Shown here piece after piece: positions 41,896 through 49,777 of a stretch of 64,000 bases of DNA (position 1 is the stretch's first letter; every line of letters starts with the position of its first letter). Under the pieces are notes generated by a model, which did not search any database, had not been told where the DNA came from, and saw nothing but the letters and a program-made list of their open reading frames with translations. Origin of the DNA: Nonomuraea polychroma (lineage in GTDB: Bacteria; Actinomycetota; Actinomycetes; Streptosporangiales; Streptosporangiaceae); the NCBI RefSeq assembly GCF_004011505.1, contig NZ_SAUN01000001.1, positions 1,116,001 through 1,180,000 on the forward strand, in the 5' to 3' direction. A program made the translations under genes and the position numbers.

Positions 41896-43608
41896 TTGAG
41901 TGAAACAACGCATTCGGCTCCGCCGGTGGTCCGCTTCGCGACCTCCCCGGACCGCTACCGTCACTGGAAGCTCGAGGTGGACGGGGCGGTGGCCACCGTC
42001 ACGCTGCGCGTGGACGAGCACGGCGGCCTGGTCCCCGGCTACGAGCTCAAGATGAACTCCTACGACCTCGGCGTCGACATCGAGCTCTACGACCTCGTCC
42101 AGCGGCTGCGCTTCGAGCACCCGGAGGTCAAGGCGGTCGTGGTGACCGGCGGCCTGGAGCGGATGTTCTGCGCCGGGGCGAACATCAGGATGCTGGCCCA
42201 GTCCACGCACGCCTGGAAGGTCAACTTCTGCAAGTTCACCAACGAGACCCGCAACGGCATCGAGGACGCGACCGAGCACTCCGGCCAGACGTGGATCGCC
42301 GCGCTCAACGGCACCGCCGCGGGCGGCGGCTACGAGCTGGCGCTGGCCTGCGACCAGATCGTCCTCGTCGACGACGGATCATCCGCTGTGTCCCTGCCCG
42401 AGGTTCCCCTGCTCGGCGTGCTGCCCGGCACCGGCGGCCTGACCCGCGTCGTGGACAAGCGCCACGTGCGCAAGGACCGCGCCGACCTCTTCGCCACCAA
42501 GTCCGAGGGGTTCCGCGGCCGCACGGCTGTGGAGTGGGGCCTGGTGGACGCGTCCGTCCCGCGTAACGCCCTGGACGAGGAGGTCGCCAGGCGCGCCGCG
42601 GCAGCCGCGGCGACGTCCCGGCGGCCCTCGGGGGCGAAGGGCGTGGCGCTGACGCCGCTCGACCGCAAGGACGAGGGTGACACGATCACCTACCCGTACC
42701 TGTCGGCGCGGATCGACCGGGCCGGCCGCCTTGTCGAGATCACCGTGACCGGCCCCCACGACGCCCCGCCGGCCGACCCCGCGGCCCAGGGCGCCGACTA
42801 CTGGCCGCTCGCCGTGACGCGGGCGCTGGACGACCTCATCCTGCACCTGCGGACCAACGAGCTGGACCTGGGCATCTGGGTGCTGCGTGCGGCAGGCGAC
42901 CACGAGCGGGTGCTGGCCTACGACGCCCAGCTGCGCGAGATGGCCGGCGACTGGTTCGTCAACGAGGTGCGCCACTACTACAAGCGCACGCTCAAGCGCC
43001 TCGACGTCACCAGCCGCAGCCTCATCGCCGTCATCGAGCCGGGGACGGCCTTCGCCGGGCTGCTGGCCGAGCTGGCCCTGGCCGCCGACCGGCAGTACAT
43101 GCTGGAGGGCGTCTACGAAGACCGCGACGACGATGCAGCGCTTCCCCTCCATGGCTACGCCCCACCGCCCCCTGTCCCCGCCACCATCGTGCTCACCCTG
43201 TCCAACGACGGCGACTATCCGATGGGCAACGGCCTGTCCCGCCTGCAATCGCGCTTCTGGGGACACGACGACGACCTGCAGGCCGTGCGCGCCAGGCTCG
43301 GTGAGCCGCTCGACGCGGCCGCCGCGGTGGAGCTCGGCCTGGTCACGCTGGCCCTGGACGACATCGACTTCGAAGAGGAGTTGCGGATCGTTCTGGAGGA
43401 ACGCGCCTCGTTGTCGCCTGACGCGCTGACCGGCATGGAGGCCAACCACCGCTTCGTCGGCCCCGAGACGCTGGAGACGAAGATCTTCGGGCGGCTCACC
43501 GCCTGGCAGAACTGGATCTTCATCCGGCCGAACGCCTCCGGCCCCGACGGCGCCCTGCGCCGCTACGGCACCGGCCGCAAGGGCGACTACGACCTCGGGC
43601 GGGTCTGA
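41896..43608 (+). CDS. boxC: 2,3-epoxybenzoyl-CoA dihydrolase
   Basis: A 570-residue enzyme that opens the epoxidised ring of benzoyl-CoA with two waters, releasing formate and 3,4-dehydroadipyl-CoA semialdehyde. It has two crotonase-type halves. The N-terminal half starts FATSPDRYRHWKLEVDG and contains LKMNSYDLGVDIELYDLVQR, ERMFCAGANIRML and AALNGTAAGGGYELALACD, as in BoxC of Azoarcus. EVPLLGVLPGTGGLTRVVDKR follows. The start is TTG at 41896 with TGGAG about 7 nt upstream. It begins the second rightward operon, divergent from the PaaX-type gene. Confidence 0.94.
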   Translation: MSETTHSAPPVVRFATSPDRYRHWKLEVDGAVATVTLRVDEHGGLVPGYELKMNSYDLGVDIELYDLVQRLRFEHPEVKAVVVTGGLERMFCAGANIRMLAQSTHAWKVNFCKFTNETRNGIEDATEHSGQTWIAALNGTAAGGGYELALACDQIVLVDDGSSAVSLPEVPLLGVLPGTGGLTRVVDKRHVRKDRADLFATKSEGFRGRTAVEWGLVDASVPRNALDEEVARRAAAAAATSRRPSGAKGVALTPLDRKDEGDTITYPYLSARIDRAGRLVEITVTGPHDAPPADPAAQGADYWPLAVTRALDDLILHLRTNELDLGIWVLRAAGDHERVLAYDAQLREMAGDWFVNEVRHYYKRTLKRLDVTSRSLIAVIEPGTAFAGLLAELALAADRQYMLEGVYEDRDDDAALPLHGYAPPPPVPATIVLTLSNDGDYPMGNGLSRLQSRFWGHDDDLQAVRARLGEPLDAAAAVELGLVTLALDDIDFEEELRIVLEERASLSPDALTGMEANHRFVGPETLETKIFGRLTAWQNWIFIRPNASGPDGALRRYGTGRKGDYDLGRV

Positions 43609-43610
43609 CC

Positions 43611-45152
43611 ATGACCGAGTTCAACGCGGGAAGGTGGCTCGTCCACCGCCACGTGCGGGAGGGCCACGGCGGCCGGGTGGCCGTGCGCGGCGCCGCCACG
43701 CTCACCTACGCCGAGCTCTCGGAGCTCGTCGGGACCGTCACCGCCGGGCTGCGCTCTCTCGGCCTGCGGCGCGACGACCGCGTCGTGTTCGTCACCAACG
43801 ACGACGTGCCCATGTTCGCCGGGATCCTCGCCGCCTTCTGCGGCGGGTTCGTGGCCGTGCCGGTCTCCACCATGCTGGGGGCGAAGGAGCTCGGCGCGAT
43901 CATCGCCGACTCCGGCGCCGCCGTGGTCGTGGCGAGCGCCGACTACGCCCCCCAGGTCCGGGAGGCCCTCACCGCGGCGCCCGAGGTGCGCCATCTGGTG
44001 TGGGACGGCGACGCGCCGCCGGACAGCCCGTCCCTGACGTGGGCGGAGCTGCTCAAAGCGGGCGAAGGCCGGTCGCGCGAGCCCGCCGTCACCCTGGAGG
44101 ACTCCTGGGCCCTGTGGCTCTACACCTCCGGCACCACCGGCGTGCCCAAGGGCGCCATGCACCGCCACGCCAACATCCGGCACGTCTGCCAGACCTACGG
44201 CGACCAGGTGCTCGGCATCGGTCCCGGTGACGTCTGCTTCTCCATCGCCAAGCTCTTCTTCGCCTACGGCATCGGCAACTCGATGTTCTTCCCGCTCTCC
44301 GCCGGGGCCACGACGGTGCTGGAGCCGCGCCGCCCCACCCCCGCCGTGACGGCCTCGCGCATGGCCGCGGACCGGCCGACGTTGTTCTTCGCCGTTCCCA
44401 CCTTCTACGCCGCGCTGCTCGCCGCCGACCTGCCGGAGGACACCTTCACCTCGGTACGCCTGGCCGCCTCGGCGGGGGAGGCCCTGCCCGCGCCGCTGCA
44501 GGAGAGGTTCACCGGGCGCTTCGGCGTCGAGATCATCGACGGCATCGGCTCCACCGAGGCGCTGCACATCTTCCTGTCGAACCGGCCCGGCGAGGTGCGC
44601 CCCGGCACGACGGGCGTGCCGGTGCCCGGCTACGACATCGAGTTGCGCGACGCCGAAGGCACGCGAGTGCCCGACGGCGTGCCGGGGGCGCTGCACGTAC
44701 GCGGGGAGTCCATCGCCCTGGGCTACTGGCGGCGCACCGAGGCCAGCCGCGCCGTGTTCGCGGGCGAGTGGCTCAACACCGGCGACACCTACGTGCGGGC
44801 GCCCGACGGTTACTACACCTGCCTGGGCCGCAGCAACGACCTGCTCAAGGCGGGCGGCATCTGGGTCTCCCCGGCCGAGGTCGAGAGCCGCCTGCTCGAG
44901 CACCCGCAGGTCGAGGAGGCGGCCGTGGTGGGCGTGGCGGACGAGCACGGGCTCGACAAGCCGGTCGCGTGCGTCGTCACCCGGGGAGAGGTCACCGCCG
45001 AGGAGCTCGTCCAGTGGTGCCGCGACGGGCTGGCCTCGTTCAAACGCCCCCGGCAGGTGGTCTTCCTCGAGCAGCTGCCCAAGACGGCGACCGGCAAGAT
45101 CCAGCGGTTCAAGGTCCGCGAGCTCCTCGCCCACCAGGAGGTGGCGGGATGA
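43611..45152 (+). CDS. bclA: Benzoate-CoA ligase
   Basis: A 513-residue acyl-CoA synthetase. The AMP-binding motif is LYTSGTTGVPKGAMHRH. Also present are SIAKLFFAYGIGNSMFFPL, DGIGSTEALHIF, the hinge LGRSNDLLKAGGIWVSP and the catalytic Lys in PKTATGKIQRFK. The wording FFAYGIGNSMFFPLSAG and STEALHIFLSN is characteristic of benzoate/aryl-CoA ligases. It activates benzoate to benzoyl-CoA using ATP and CoA, the entry step to BoxB. It is 2 nt after boxC and overlaps the following reductase gene by 4 nt. Confidence 0.9.
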   Translation: MTEFNAGRWLVHRHVREGHGGRVAVRGAATLTYAELSELVGTVTAGLRSLGLRRDDRVVFVTNDDVPMFAGILAAFCGGFVAVPVSTMLGAKELGAIIADSGAAVVVASADYAPQVREALTAAPEVRHLVWDGDAPPDSPSLTWAELLKAGEGRSREPAVTLEDSWALWLYTSGTTGVPKGAMHRHANIRHVCQTYGDQVLGIGPGDVCFSIAKLFFAYGIGNSMFFPLSAGATTVLEPRRPTPAVTASRMAADRPTLFFAVPTFYAALLAADLPEDTFTSVRLAASAGEALPAPLQERFTGRFGVEIIDGIGSTEALHIFLSNRPGEVRPGTTGVPVPGYDIELRDAEGTRVPDGVPGALHVRGESIALGYWRRTEASRAVFAGEWLNTGDTYVRAPDGYYTCLGRSNDLLKAGGIWVSPAEVESRLLEHPQVEEAAVVGVADEHGLDKPVACVVTRGEVTAEELVQWCRDGLASFKRPRQVVFLEQLPKTATGKIQRFKVRELLAHQEVAG

Positions 45153-46126
45153 GCGTGATCGACGTCGACGTGCTGATCGTCGGGGCGGGCCCGGTCGGCC
45201 TGTTCGGCGCCTACTACGCCGGCGTGCGCGGGCTGCGCACCGCGGTCGCCGACTCGCTCAGCCAGGTCGGCGGGCAGGTCAGCGCCATGTACCCGGAGAA
45301 GCAGATCTACGACATCGCCGGGTTCCCCGCCGTCTCCGGCCGGCAGCTCATCGCCAATCTGGTGGAGCAGGCGGCGCCGTACCAGCCGGCGTACGTGCTC
45401 GGCGAGGAGGCCCAGCGGCTCGAGCACGCGCCCGGTGGCCTGCTGGTGGTGAAGACCAGCGGCGGAACAGAGATCACCGCCCGGGCGGTCGTCGTGACGG
45501 GCGGCATCGGCACCTTCACGCCGCGCCCGCTCCCGGCCGGCGAGGAGTTCCTCGGCAGGGGCCTTGCGTACTTCGTGCCCGACGGCGCGGACTACGCGGG
45601 CAAGGACGTGGTCGTCGTCGGCGGCGGCGACAGCGCCGTGGACTGGGCGCTCATGCTCCACCCCATCGCGCGGAGCGTCACGCTCGTGCACCGCCGTGCC
45701 GCGTTCCGCGCCCACCACGGCTCGGTCGAGCGGCTCAAGGCCTCGCCCGTGGAGATCGTCACCAACGCCCAGGTCACCGCCGCCCACGGCGGCGACCGGC
45801 TGGAACGCGTCGAGCTGAGCACGGGGGAGACCCTGCCGTGCGAGCGGCTCGTCGCGGCCCTCGGCTTCACCGCCAACCTGGGGCCGCTCCGCGAATGGGG
45901 GCTCGACCTGCACGACAACCGCCACCTGGTCGTCGACTCGGCGATGCGCACCAACGTGCCCGGCATCTTCGCCGCCGGCGACATCGCCGACTACGACGGC
46001 AAGGTGCGGCTGATCGCGGTCGGGTTCGGCGAGGTGGCGACGGCCGTCAACAACGCCGCGGTGCACATCGACCCCGCCGCCCAGCTCTTCCCGGGGCACT
46101 CGACCGACAACCCCGCCCCGGTCTAG
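45149..46126 (+). CDS. Thioredoxin-reductase-like ferredoxin-NADP+ reductase
   Basis: A 325-residue flavoprotein. The FAD site reads VLIVGAGPVGLFGAYYAGVRG and the NADPH site VVVVGGGDSAVDWAL. The C-terminus has TNVPGIFAAGDIADYDGKVRLIAVGFGEVATAVNNA. The CxxC redox motif of true thioredoxin reductases is missing, as in TrxR-like ferredoxin-NADP+ reductases. The gene overlaps bclA and precedes a 7Fe ferredoxin by 14 nt. In this operon it would pass electrons from NADPH through the ferredoxin to BoxB, the role BoxA plays in proteobacteria. That role is inferred from gene order. Confidence 0.88.
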   Translation: MSVIDVDVLIVGAGPVGLFGAYYAGVRGLRTAVADSLSQVGGQVSAMYPEKQIYDIAGFPAVSGRQLIANLVEQAAPYQPAYVLGEEAQRLEHAPGGLLVVKTSGGTEITARAVVVTGGIGTFTPRPLPAGEEFLGRGLAYFVPDGADYAGKDVVVVGGGDSAVDWALMLHPIARSVTLVHRRAAFRAHHGSVERLKASPVEIVTNAQVTAAHGGDRLERVELSTGETLPCERLVAALGFTANLGPLREWGLDLHDNRHLVVDSAMRTNVPGIFAAGDIADYDGKVRLIAVGFGEVATAVNNAAVHIDPAAQLFPGHSTDNPAPV

Positions 46127-46140
46127 TCAGGAGTTCTCAC

Positions 46141-46473
46141 ATGCCGTACGTCATCGCCGCACCCTGCATCGACGTCATGGACAAGTCCTGCGTCGAGGAG
46201 TGCCCGGTCGACTGCATCTACGAGGGGGACCGCAAGCTCTACATCAACCCCAAGGAGTGCATCGACTGCGGCGCGTGCGAGCCCGTGTGCCCCGTCGAGG
46301 CGATCAGCCAGGACCGGCGGGTCGACCCCGAGCACGCCGGCTTCGTCGAGGACAACCGCCGCTTCTTCGCCGAGGTGCTGCCGGGGCGCGACGCGCCGAT
46401 CGGCGCGCCCGGCGGTTCGAGCAAGACGGGCCGCATCGGTGTCGACACGCCCATGGTGGCGGACCGGTCATGA
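46141..46473 (+). CDS. fdxA: 7Fe ferredoxin
   Basis: A 110-residue ferredoxin. Cysteine spacing matches Azotobacter-type 7Fe ferredoxin: C9, C17 and C50 for the 3Fe-4S cluster, C21, C40, C43 and C46 for the 4Fe-4S cluster, with C25 extra. The tail after residue 60 is typical of actinobacterial FdxA. GGAG occurs before the ATG. It lies directly after the flavoprotein reductase and overlaps the amidohydrolase gene by 4 nt. Probable electron carrier to BoxB; P450 or other oxygenases are alternative partners. Confidence 0.93.
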   Translation: MPYVIAAPCIDVMDKSCVEECPVDCIYEGDRKLYINPKECIDCGACEPVCPVEAISQDRRVDPEHAGFVEDNRRFFAEVLPGRDAPIGAPGGSSKTGRIGVDTPMVADRS

Positions 46474-47318
46474 TCGATGGCATGCGACTCATCGACGCGC
46501 ACGTGCACATCCCCGTGCTGGGCACCCTCAAGCCGGCCTGGCTGACGTGGGCCCGCGACTTCGGCGAGCACGGCCTCATGGAGGACGCCTGGGACGGGGA
46601 CGGCAGGCCGCGCCCGGCCCGCCTGGATGAGATCTTCGCCGCTCAGGGCGTGGACGTGGCGTTGCTGTTCTGCGAGTACAGCCCCAAGGCGACCGGCATG
46701 CAGTCCTTCGAGGACCTGCTGCCGATCGTCGAGCACAACCCGGCCAGGTTCCGCCCGGTCGCCAACGTCAACCCGCACCTGCACTTCCCGCTCGCCGAGG
46801 AGGTGCGGCGGCAGCTCGACCTCGGCGCCGCCGCGCTGAAGCTGCACCCGGTGCACGGCGGGTTCCGCTGCGACGACGCGGCTCTCTACCCGGCGTACCA
46901 GGTGCTCGAGGAGCGGGGCGTCCCGCTCGTCGTGCACTGCGGCACCAGCTCCTTCCCCGGCTCGATGAACGAGAACGCCGACCCGCGCTTCCTCATCCCG
47001 GTCGTGCGCGACTTCCCCGGCCTCAACGTCGTGCTCGCGCACGGCGGGCGCGGCTGGTGGTACGACGCCGCGGCCTTCCTGGCGCTGTCGAACGACACCG
47101 TGTGGCTGGAGTTGTCCGGCCTGCCGCCCAAGCGGCTGCCCGAGTACTACGCGCGTTACGACCTCACCCGCCTGGCGCGGAAATGCATCTTCGGCACCGA
47201 CTGGCCCGGCGTGCCCGGCATCGCCGCCAACGCGCGTGCCGTCGCCGGGCTGCTCCCGGCCGGCGTGGCCGCGGCCGTGCTCGCGGGCAACGCGATGCGC
47301 GTGTACGCGGGGGTATGA
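46470..47318 (+). CDS. Amidohydrolase-2 family metal enzyme
   Basis: A 282-residue TIM-barrel protein. LIDAHVHIPVL provides the HxH metal motif near residue 9. LKLHPVHGGF, VVHCGTSSFPGS, NVVLAHGGRGWWYDAA and CIFGTDWPGVPG supply later His and the catalytic Asp. Members include ACMSD and resorcylate decarboxylases as well as lactone hydrolases. It overlaps the ferredoxin gene and precedes the carbonic-anhydrase-like gene by 3 nt. Standard box operons do not contain it. It may hydrolyse a dead-end lactone or aryl by-product, or decarboxylate a substituted benzoate; function unknown. Confidence 0.82.
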   Translation: MIDGMRLIDAHVHIPVLGTLKPAWLTWARDFGEHGLMEDAWDGDGRPRPARLDEIFAAQGVDVALLFCEYSPKATGMQSFEDLLPIVEHNPARFRPVANVNPHLHFPLAEEVRRQLDLGAAALKLHPVHGGFRCDDAALYPAYQVLEERGVPLVVHCGTSSFPGSMNENADPRFLIPVVRDFPGLNVVLAHGGRGWWYDAAAFLALSNDTVWLELSGLPPKRLPEYYARYDLTRLARKCIFGTDWPGVPGIAANARAVAGLLPAGVAAAVLAGNAMRVYAGV

Positions 47319-47321
47319 CCG

Positions 47322-47849
47322 ATGCCCGTTTACGCTCTCGGCGACCAGGTGCCCCGCATCCATCCGGACGCGTACGTGCACCCCGACGCCGTCGTCATCG
47401 GCAGCGTCACCATCGGCGCGGAGTCGTCAGTGTGGCCGGCCGCCGTGCTGCGGGGCGACTTCGGCCGCACCGAGATCGGCGAGCGTACCTCCGTCCAGGA
47501 CGGCACCGTCGTGCACACCACCGAGCAGTGGCCCACCGTGATCGGCAGCGACTGCGTCGTCGGGCACAACGCCCATCTCGAAGGATGCACGGTCGAGGAC
47601 CGCTGCCTCATCGGCTCGGGTGCCGTGGTGCTGAACCGCGCCGTGGTGCGTGCCGGGTCGGTGGTCGGCGCGCAGGCGCTCGTACCGGAAGGGCTGGAGG
47701 TCCCGGCCGGCCACATGGCGCTCGGCGTGCCGGCCCGCCCCAGGCCGATGGACGGCACCGCGCAGAGCGAGTGGATCGACTACGGCGTGGACGAATACCG
47801 CGGCAACGCCAAGCGCTACCGGAACGAGCTGCGCAGGGTCGACAGCTGA
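47322..47849 (+). CDS. Gamma-carbonic-anhydrase-like hexapeptide protein (PaaY-like)
   Basis: A 175-residue left-handed beta-helix protein. Hexapeptide repeats include VIGSVTIGAESSVWPAAVLRGDF and IGERTSVQDGTVVHTT. Metal His ligands appear in VVHTT and VGHNAHLEG. This fits gamma-carbonic anhydrases and PaaY. PaaY-type thioesterases rescue CoA from dead-end aryl-CoA esters, a plausible job here. It is the last gene of the box operon and ends 3 nt before the convergent enoyl-CoA hydratase stop. Confidence 0.83.
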   Translation: MPVYALGDQVPRIHPDAYVHPDAVVIGSVTIGAESSVWPAAVLRGDFGRTEIGERTSVQDGTVVHTTEQWPTVIGSDCVVGHNAHLEGCTVEDRCLIGSGAVVLNRAVVRAGSVVGAQALVPEGLEVPAGHMALGVPARPRPMDGTAQSEWIDYGVDEYRGNAKRYRNELRRVDS

Positions 47850-47852
47850 CCG

Positions 47853-48587
47853 TCAGCGGCGCTTCTCCAGGAACGCCGTCATGCGCGCGTGCTTGTCCTC
47901 GGTCTCGAACAACACGGCCTGCGCCACGTCGTCGAAGCGCGGATGGGCGCCAGGAGGCGCGGCAAGGGCGAGCTTGGTCAGGCGCAGCGCGAGCGGCGCG
48001 TTCTTGGCGATGCGGGCGGCCAGCCGGTCCGCCGCGGCCGCCAGCTCCTCCTCGGGGACCAGCTCGTTCACCAGCCTGACGGCCAGCGCCTCCTCGGCGG
48101 ACACCACCCTGCCCGCGAGCAGGATCTCCTTGGCGAGCGGCTCGCCGACCAGCTCGCGCAGCCGCCAGCACGCGCCCGCGGCGGCCATGATGCCGAGCCC
48201 CGCCTCGGGATTGCCGAACCGGGCCCGCGGGGTCGCGATGCGGAAGTCGCAGGCGTAGGCCAGCTCCGCGCCGCCGCCGAGCGCGGGCCCGTCGATGGCG
48301 GCGATCGTGGGCATCGGCAGCCGGGCGATGCGGTCGAACAGGCCGCTGTTGATGCCGGCGAGGGCGTCCTCGCGGCGGCGCTCGCGCAGCTCCCGGATGT
48401 CGGCGCCGGCCGCGAACACGCCGCCCGACCCGGTGATCACCAGGATCCGGGGGCGGCGCTCCAGCTCGGCGCACACCTCGTGCAGATCGGCCACCATCGC
48501 CGCGTCGATCGCGTTGCGCACGTGCGGGCGGTCCAGCCGGACCAGCACCCGATCCTGACCGTCCTCGATCCTCAGTGTGTCGCTCAG
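47853..48587 (-). CDS. Enoyl-CoA hydratase, apparent CTG start
   Basis: A crotonase of about 244 residues. VRLDRPHVRNAIDAAMVADL, FAAGADIREL, AIDGPALGGGAELAYACDFRI with the oxyanion glycines, and FGNPEAGLGIMAAAGACWRLRELVG are present, the Glu of NPEAGL being catalytic. No ATG, GTG or TTG stands at the expected N-terminus; the nearest is GTG 48548, which would remove the first beta-strand. A CTG at 48587 gives SDTLRIEDGQDRVLVRLDRP with AGAGGAG 6 nt upstream, so I use it. It would hydrate 3,4/2,3-dehydroadipyl-CoA before the dehydrogenase step. A box-type motif lies 24 nt upstream. Confidence 0.83.
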   Translation of the reverse strand: MSDTLRIEDGQDRVLVRLDRPHVRNAIDAAMVADLHEVCAELERRPRILVITGSGGVFAAGADIRELRERRREDALAGINSGLFDRIARLPMPTIAAIDGPALGGGAELAYACDFRIATPRARFGNPEAGLGIMAAAGACWRLRELVGEPLAKEILLAGRVVSAEEALAVRLVNELVPEEELAAAADRLAARIAKNAPLALRLTKLALAAPPGAHPRFDDVAQAVLFETEDKHARMTAFLEKRR

Positions 48588-48610
48588 CGGACGCTCCTCT
48601 GTCCAGAACG

Positions 48611-48633
48611 TGCTACAGATCCTTGATGATACG
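48611..48633. promoter_or_regulatory. Candidate box-regulon operator, copy 2
   Basis: TGCTACA, 4 nt, CTTGA, 1 nt, GATAC, 1 nt: 18 of 23 positions match copy 1 before boxC. It lies in the 68-nt gap between the LacI stop and the hydratase start. This suggests the hydratase belongs to the same regulon though it is transcribed oppositely. Confidence 0.5.
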
Positions 48634-48655
48634 ACACTCTAACGTAGAGCGATGG

Positions 48656-49654
48656 TCAGGTGCTGGATTCGCGGATCCTGAGCTCGAAGGGAGCGGTGTA
48701 CTCGCCGGTCTCGCGTCCGGGGGCACTCATGCGGCCGGTCAGCAGCTCGACGGCCTTCTCGGCCATCCACCGGTGATCCGGCGCCACCGTGGACAGCGAG
48801 GGCACCATGAACTCCGCCTCGGGGATGTCGTCGAAGCCGACGACACGGATGTCGCCGGGGACCCGGAGGCCGCGGTCGGCGAGGCCGCGGAGCACTCCCT
48901 GCGCGACGGTGTCGGTGACCGCGACCACGCCGTCGACCTCCCGGCCGGGGCCGGCCAGGCGGTGGGCCGCGGCGCGGCCCGCCTCCATGGTCAGCTTGTC
49001 AATGGTGAAGAGCAGCGCGGGATCCGGCTCCAGCCCGCGTTCGGCGAGGGCGGCGAGGTAGCCCTGGTAGCGGCGGGTCACCACGTTGACCCCCTTGAGG
49101 GCACTACCGGTGACGATCGCGATCCTGCGGCAGCCTTGGTCGATCAGGTGCGCGGTCGCCGCTTTCGTTCCTTCCTCGTTGGGCATGGCGACGTGGTCGA
49201 AACGGCCGCCGAAGTCCTGCTCGCCGAGCATCACGATGGGGTAACCGGTGCCGGCCAGCCGCGGATCGGCGCGATCGAGCTCGACCGCGCTGAGGATCAG
49301 GCCGTCGAAGTGCAGCGTGTGTGAATGGGCGATCGCCTCGATCTCTCCGGCGGCGGCCGCCCCGGTCTGCTCGATCGCGACGTGGAAGCCCCGCTGCGCG
49401 GCCTCGTCGATCACATGGGCGGCGAGGTGGCCGAAGTAGGGGCTGCGGATCTCCGGCACGGCGAGGCCGATGATGCCGGTCCGCCCGGACTTGAGCGTCC
49501 GGGCGGAGAGGTTCACGCGGTAGCCCGACTGCCGGATGGCCTCCAGCACCCGGCGGCGGACGGGGTCGCTGACCCCGGCGCGGTTGTTGACCACGTTGGA
49601 GACCGTCATCTTCGACACCCCGGCGAGCCGGGCGACGTCGTTCATGGTCACCAT
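48656..49654 (-). CDS. LacI-family repressor near arabinofuranosidase
   Basis: A 332-residue regulator. HTH: TMNDVARLAGVSKMTVSNVVNN. Sensor domain: TGIIGLAVPEIRSPYFGHLAAHVIDEAAQ through VVGFDDIPEAEFMVPSLSTVAPDH. It lies 123 nt downstream of, and on the same strand as, the GH51 arabinofuranosidase, whose promoter holds two TTTATCGATA sites with the central CG typical of LacI operators. It probably controls that gene in response to arabino-sugar. No similar site was found in front of the LacI gene itself. Confidence 0.88.
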   Translation of the reverse strand: MVTMNDVARLAGVSKMTVSNVVNNRAGVSDPVRRRVLEAIRQSGYRVNLSARTLKSGRTGIIGLAVPEIRSPYFGHLAAHVIDEAAQRGFHVAIEQTGAAAAGEIEAIAHSHTLHFDGLILSAVELDRADPRLAGTGYPIVMLGEQDFGGRFDHVAMPNEEGTKAATAHLIDQGCRRIAIVTGSALKGVNVVTRRYQGYLAALAERGLEPDPALLFTIDKLTMEAGRAAAHRLAGPGREVDGVVAVTDTVAQGVLRGLADRGLRVPGDIRVVGFDDIPEAEFMVPSLSTVAPDHRWMAEKAVELLTGRMSAPGRETGEYTAPFELRIRESST

Positions 49655-49777
49655 GCGTGCCCCACGTTCTGTCCTGCGGGCCGGGTCCCGGTCTCCGCGA
49701 GCTCCGGCGGGCTCTGGCGGGCCGCCACTGTCATCGCGCCGAGCCTATCGCGGTGCGCAGGGCGGCCCTGGTGCCCG

